The notes below the pieces were generated by a model. It was not told the origin of the DNA. It ran no database searches and was given only the letters and a program-made list of their open reading frames with translations. A stretch of 64,000 nucleotides of DNA from positions 62,001 through 126,000 of the forward strand of contig NZ_JACJPO010000027.1 of the NCBI RefSeq assembly GCF_014696105.1, given 5' to 3'. This stretch comes from Microcoleus sp. FACHB-1515 (GTDB lineage: Bacteria > Cyanobacteriota > Cyanobacteriia > Elainellales > Elainellaceae). The position numbers were made by a program, and so were the translations under genes. Below, piece after piece: positions 60,285 to 64,000 of the stretch (position 1 is the stretch's first letter; each line of letters starts with the position of its first letter).

Positions 60285-60932
60285 CTAGTGCCGTCCTTTT
60301 TTAGGCATCGGCAGACCGATCGAGGTATGAAAATCTTGCTGAACTTTGCGAGTTAGGCGGCGCGAGACTTCGCGGACAACTTGATTGAGGAGTCGATCGC
60401 CCGTCGATCGCACCAGCGACTTGGGCAGGGCGTGGATGAAGCGGGGAAAGTGAATGGCAACTTCGAGATTGAGTTCCCAATCGATTCGCGTCTGCTGCGG
60501 CTCACTTTCAGTGAACAGCATGGTTGCTTGAAAATCCACGCTGTAGCCTTGAAATTCGTAATTGGGAATGGAAATCGTTTGGATGTGGTAGATGCAGTGG
60601 TCTTGCGGCAGCAGTTCCAGACCGATTTTCGGCTCGACTTCATAGCCGAATGCACCGAACTGACCGATCGTCAGCGCATAGCCGTTTGTGCTGAGCGGTT
60701 CGACTGCCATCGGATGGGCACAGCGGGGAAACCAGTCACGATGGGCGTTCATGTATTCCAGCACCGTCGGCACGGAAGCGTTCATCTCCATGCAGTTGGC
60801 GTAGTAGCCGTGAAACAGCGTCGGTTCGCTGCTGGCCTCTTCGACTTCAGGCAGACCGTGAATCAAGCCAGAAGAAACTCGAACCGGATTCGGAGCTTCA
60901 AAGGATTGACGTTCGGCTGAATTTGCCTGCAT
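60285..60932 (-). CDS. DUF1997 protein
   Basis: 215 residues. A cyanobacterial/plant DUF1997 protein (SRPBCC-like beta sheet): FHGYYANCMEMNASVPTVLEYMNAH, VDFQATMLFTESEPQQTRIDWELNLEVAIHFPRFIHALPKSLV, basic tail. Role unknown. ATG at 60932 with AGGAGAG upstream. Confidence 0.85.
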   Translation of the reverse strand: MQANSAERQSFEAPNPVRVSSGLIHGLPEVEEASSEPTLFHGYYANCMEMNASVPTVLEYMNAHRDWFPRCAHPMAVEPLSTNGYALTIGQFGAFGYEVEPKIGLELLPQDHCIYHIQTISIPNYEFQGYSVDFQATMLFTESEPQQTRIDWELNLEVAIHFPRFIHALPKSLVRSTGDRLLNQVVREVSRRLTRKVQQDFHTSIGLPMPKKGRH

Positions 60933-61286
60933 AAATACTCTCCTGCGATCGTTCCGGGACTGGGGCGGGGTTTTGACCTGGCTTCAGGGGGTTGGGTCGC
61001 TTGGTCAGTCTAGCGTATGAGACTCGTTTATGCGGTAAGAATCTACCAGTTGAACCATAGACAGCAATCTTGTTCAGCATATCCTGTTAACTAGAAGGCG
61101 CACCTGTTTGATCTACGCAAAGATCGAAGGGTACGGATAGGGAGAGCGATCGATATCGCTTGATCTACGGAAGCGATCGCCATCGGGACATGACTTCACC
61201 CATTATCACCAGGTTTCCTGACTTGTCCCGCACTGATGGCGCTTCTTCATCCTTTTTTCACCCCTGATCTATTAAAAAGAGAGATT
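60933..61286. other. 354-nt gap, no gene seen
   Basis: Between the divergent DUF1997 and NAD(P)-binding protein genes. It contains a short core match (GATCGTTCCGGGA, 60947-60959) to the 29-bp repeat and an AGCGAT/ATCGCT hairpin near 61146. No RNA gene recognised. Confidence 0.4.
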
Positions 61287-61946
61287 ATGAAAGCATTTGT
61301 AGCAGGAGCTACGGGCGAAACAGGTCGGCGGATTGTGGCCGAACTGGTACGGCGAAACATTCCGGTGCGGGCACTGGTGCGATCGACCGAAAAAGCCGCG
61401 CAAATTCTTCCCGCCCAAACCGAATTGGTGACGGGCGATGTGCTGAACATTGATTCGATTCGGGCAGCGATCGGAGACTGTACTGTGCTGCTGTCGGCAA
61501 CGGGCGCGGCTCCGAGCTTTGACCCGACCGGACCGTACAAGGTTGATTATGAAGGAACGAAAAATCTGATAGATGTTGCCAAGGAAAAGAACATCGAACA
61601 GTTTGTGATGGTGTCGTCGCTGTGCACGTCCAAGCTGCTGCACCCGCTGAACTTGTTTTTCCTAATTTTGGTGTGGAAAAAGCGAGCAGAGGAATATTTG
61701 CAGGCCAGCGGTGTTCCATATACAATCGTGCGTCCGGGCGGCTTGACGAACGAAGATGAGAATGCAGATTCGATCGTGATGTCGAGCGCAGATACGCTGT
61801 TTGATGGCCGAATTGCTCGCATCAAGGTGGCGCAGGTGTGCGTCGAAGCGCTGACCAATCCAACAGCGAAAAACAAAATCGTTGAAATTGTCGCCAAAGC
61901 CGAAGCGCCTAGCCGCGATTTTGCCGATCTCTTTGCGGGCGTTTAG
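61287..61946 (+). CDS. NAD(P)-binding (SDR-type) protein
   Basis: 219 residues. Rossmann motif AGATGETGRRIVAELVRRNIP at the N-terminus, then LVTGDVLN, VDYEGTKNLIDVAKEK, IVRPGGLT. Belongs to the atypical SDR/NmrA-like group that includes Ycf39 and related proteins. May act in photosystem assembly or redox sensing (family inference). ATG at 61287, AAAGAGAG upstream. Confidence 0.88.
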   Translation: MKAFVAGATGETGRRIVAELVRRNIPVRALVRSTEKAAQILPAQTELVTGDVLNIDSIRAAIGDCTVLLSATGAAPSFDPTGPYKVDYEGTKNLIDVAKEKNIEQFVMVSSLCTSKLLHPLNLFFLILVWKKRAEEYLQASGVPYTIVRPGGLTNEDENADSIVMSSADTLFDGRIARIKVAQVCVEALTNPTAKNKIVEIVAKAEAPSRDFADLFAGV

Positions 61947-61954
61947 CGGCATTG

Positions 61955-61979
61955 GTAGGGGCATGACATGTGCCCCTAC
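61955..61979. repeat. GTAGGGGCA hairpin repeat
   Basis: GTAGGGGCA (61955-61963) / TGCCCCTAC (61971-61979), a common type of cyanobacterial intergenic palindrome, just after the SDR gene; may end its transcript. Confidence 0.65.
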
Positions 61980-62099
61980 GCGAAAATTGTGATTTCCCAG
62001 CGTTTGCTCAAACTGGCTTCGTTCCCAACCCACACGCGCTCCAGCCAGCCACGATAAACTCAAAAGCACAGTGCAGGCTCGATCGCCCCATCAGATGCT

Positions 62100-64000
62100 A
62101 TGTCTAACCGTCTTGCTGCCGCTCAAAGTTTGTATTTGCGAAAGCACGCCGAAAATCCGATCGACTGGTGGGAATGGAGCGACGAAGCGATCGCCACTGC
62201 CCGCCGCGACAACAAGCCGATTTTTCTGTCGATCGGCTATTCAAGCTGTCACTGGTGCACGGTGATGGAGGGCGAAGCGTTCTCCGATCCCACGATCGCA
62301 GCGTTTATGAACGCGAATTTTCTGCCGATCAAGGTCGATCGCGAAGAAAGACCTGACCTGGACAGTATTTATATGCAAGCGCTGCAACTGCTGACCGGAC
62401 AGGGCGGCTGGCCGCTAAACGTGTTTTTGTCTCCCGATGATCTCTTGCCTTTTTATGGCGGCACATACTTTCCGATTGACCCGCGCTACGGACGACCCGG
62501 ATTTTTGCAGGTGCTAGAAGCGCTGTGTCGCTTTTTCCATGCCGAACGCGACAAGCTGCGATCGATTAAAGATGAAGTCATGTCTGCCTTGCAGGAAACG
62601 ACGCAGGCACGAGAGGCGCGATCGATCGATGTCGATTTGCTCAAGCTCGGCCTTGAATACAGTGCAGGCATTCTCGCCGCTAAGGGAATGGGACCAAGCT
62701 TCCCAATGATTCCTCATGCGGCAGCAGCCCTAGCCGGAAGTCGATTTCGGTTCGATCGCTACGACGCAATGGCAGCCGCCAAACAGCGTGGACTCGATCT
62801 TGCCTTGGGCGGCATTTTCGACCATGTTGGTGGCGGCTTTCACCGCTACACGGTCGATGCTACCTGGACTGTGCCGCATTTTGAAAAGATGCTCTACGAC
62901 AACGGCCAGATTGTTGAATTTCTGGCGAATCTGTGGAGCGCAGGCGTGCAGGAAGCGGCGATCGATCGCGCGATCGATCGCACGGTCGAATGGCTAGAGC
63001 GCGAAATGACCGCACCTGAAGGCTATTTCTACGCCGCGCAAGATGCCGACAGCTTCACCACGCCATCCGAGGCGGAACCCGAAGAAGGCGCATTCTATGT
63101 TTGGCGCTACGAAGAACTGCTCAACCTGCTCACGTCCGAAGAATTCAGCGAGCTGAGTGCCGCCTTTGCGATCGCGCCTGCGGGCAATTTTGAAGGTCAA
63201 ATCGTTTTGCAGCGACGCGAATCCAATCAACTCTCACAGACCGCAGAAGCCGCGATCGCCAAACTGTTCGCCGTCCGCTATGGCGCGATCCCCGATCGCA
63301 CCGTCATGCCCGCCCGCAACAACGAAGAAGCCAAAACCACAGCTTGGTCAGGGCGAATTCCACCCGTCACCGACACAAAAATGATTTTGGCGTGGAATAG
63401 CCTGATGATTTCAGGGCTGGCGCGATCGAGCGCTGTCTTGAACCGTCCGCACCATCTCGAACTCGCTAGCCGCGCTGCCGCCTTTTTGCTCGACAATCAA
63501 TCGATCGATCGTCAACTGCATCGCCTCAACTACAACGGTCAAGCCAGCATCCTCGCTCAATCTGAAGACTACGCACTGTTCATCAAAGCCTTGCTCGACC
63601 TTGATCAGGCAGCGCTTGGTGAAGGCAAATGGCTTGAAAGCGCCGTTCAGCTTCAGCAGGAATTCGATGACCGACTCGGCAGCAGCGAAGGCGGCTATTT
63701 CAACACGATCGCCCGTTCCGATCTGGTTATCCGCGAACGCAGCACGGACGACAATGCCACGCCATCGGCAAACGGAATTGCGATCGCCAACTTGATTCGC
63801 CTCAGCTTGCGGACTGAAAATTTAGCCTATCTCGATGCCGCTGAGCGAGCACTTCGGGCATTCAGCGGCATCATGGGATCCGCACCGCAATCCTGCCCCG
63901 TCTTGTTCCTTGCGCTCGACTGGTATCTCTTTCCAATCTTGGTGCGATCGACGGGCGATCGAATCACGGAACTGCAACAGCACTATTTTCCCACTGCAAC
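62100..64000 (+). CDS. Thioredoxin-domain protein of the DUF255/YyaL (SSP411) family (partial, runs off window end)
   Basis: 633 codons from the ATG at 62100 (MSNRLAAAQSLYLRKHAENP) with no stop before the edge. The first 150 residues are thioredoxin-like (DUF255) with the CxxC-type site SSCHWCTVME, followed by the six-hairpin-like glycosidase-type domain: GQGGWPLNVFLSPD, GGIFDHVGGGFHRYTVDATWTVPHFEKMLYDN. Usual family size is about 670-690 residues, so only the last few dozen residues are missing. Function unresolved (proposed redox or metal role). Confidence 0.93.
   Translation, partial: MSNRLAAAQSLYLRKHAENPIDWWEWSDEAIATARRDNKPIFLSIGYSSCHWCTVMEGEAFSDPTIAAFMNANFLPIKVDREERPDLDSIYMQALQLLTGQGGWPLNVFLSPDDLLPFYGGTYFPIDPRYGRPGFLQVLEALCRFFHAERDKLRSIKDEVMSALQETTQAREARSIDVDLLKLGLEYSAGILAAKGMGPSFPMIPHAAAALAGSRFRFDRYDAMAAAKQRGLDLALGGIFDHVGGGFHRYTVDATWTVPHFEKMLYDNGQIVEFLANLWSAGVQEAAIDRAIDRTVEWLEREMTAPEGYFYAAQDADSFTTPSEAEPEEGAFYVWRYEELLNLLTSEEFSELSAAFAIAPAGNFEGQIVLQRRESNQLSQTAEAAIAKLFAVRYGAIPDRTVMPARNNEEAKTTAWSGRIPPVTDTKMILAWNSLMISGLARSSAVLNRPHHLELASRAAAFLLDNQSIDRQLHRLNYNGQASILAQSEDYALFIKALLDLDQAALGEGKWLESAVQLQQEFDDRLGSSEGGYFNTIARSDLVIRERSTDDNATPSANGIAIANLIRLSLRTENLAYLDAAERALRAFSGIMGSAPQSCPVLFLALDWYLFPILVRSTGDRITELQQHYFPTA

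Overview
The window is chromosomal DNA from a phycobilisome-containing cyanobacterium, probably filamentous or Leptolyngbya-like (the genus is a guess). Evidence: the octamer GCGATCGC (HIP1) and its core CGATCG are extremely frequent on both strands; petH carries a CpcD-like phycobilisome-linker domain; there is a phosphoribulokinase gene, an ndhA-I-G-E cluster, Ycf46 and Ycf35 homologues, and a tmRNA with a cyanobacterial-type tag. Gene density is high, with short gaps and orientation changing every few genes.

Layout. 1-9.4 kb: a lipoprotein cut by the window edge, homoserine dehydrogenase, a hybrid histidine kinase, RNase PH, a secreted RTX/CHRD protein, a 1.1-kb gene-free stretch, and dnaK. 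9.6-18.5 kb: an MscS channel, a cluster of two small ribbon-helix-helix (RHH) proteins with ycf46 and ycf35, a PAS histidine kinase, a Uma2 endonuclease-like gene, serS and a small tyrosine-phosphatase-like gene. 18.7-23.2 kb: an accessory-looking stretch with a membrane fusion protein that has no adjacent pump, a NACHT ATPase ending in a partial FGE-sulfatase-like domain, a translationally coupled unknown gene, and an orphan HicB-like gene. 23.4-28.9 kb: secE, nusG, rplK, rplA, rplJ, rplL, with secE and nusG split by an inverted RTX-type gene and a hairpin-rich repeat plus L10 leader before rplJ. 28.9-32.3 kb: small orphan genes, an HNH endonuclease, a beta-barrel protein and ssrA. 32.4-47.9 kb: an ABC exporter, a Tat-exported amidase-family protein, ppsA, FHA/DUF4383/VKOR-like genes, a methyltransferase, prk, petH, a retropepsin-like protease, ftsH and an FMN reductase. 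48-56 kb: truB, a lipoprotein, TPR and Spo0M-like proteins, azlCD with an AraC regulator, a second Uma2 gene, an InrS/CsoR-type metal sensor, an HtrA protease and RNase H1. 56.4-60.2 kb: ndhA-ndhI-ndhG-ndhE-nadK. 60.3-64 kb: a DUF1997 protein, an NAD(P)-binding protein and a DUF255 (YyaL/SSP411-type) protein running off the end.

Most genes are housekeeping. The most unusual observations are: (i) a 29-bp sequence present in two identical copies and diverged relatives, one of which adds eight in-frame codons to a Uma2 gene compared with its paralogue in the same window; (ii) the secE-nusG junction interrupted by an antiparallel 1.6-kb gene with a related leader sequence on both sides; (iii) the NACHT/partial-FGE gene overlapping an uncharacterised partner; (iv) the RHH-RHH-ycf46-ycf35 cluster with operator-like palindromes. 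All functions are read from sequence motifs and remembered families; no database search was possible.
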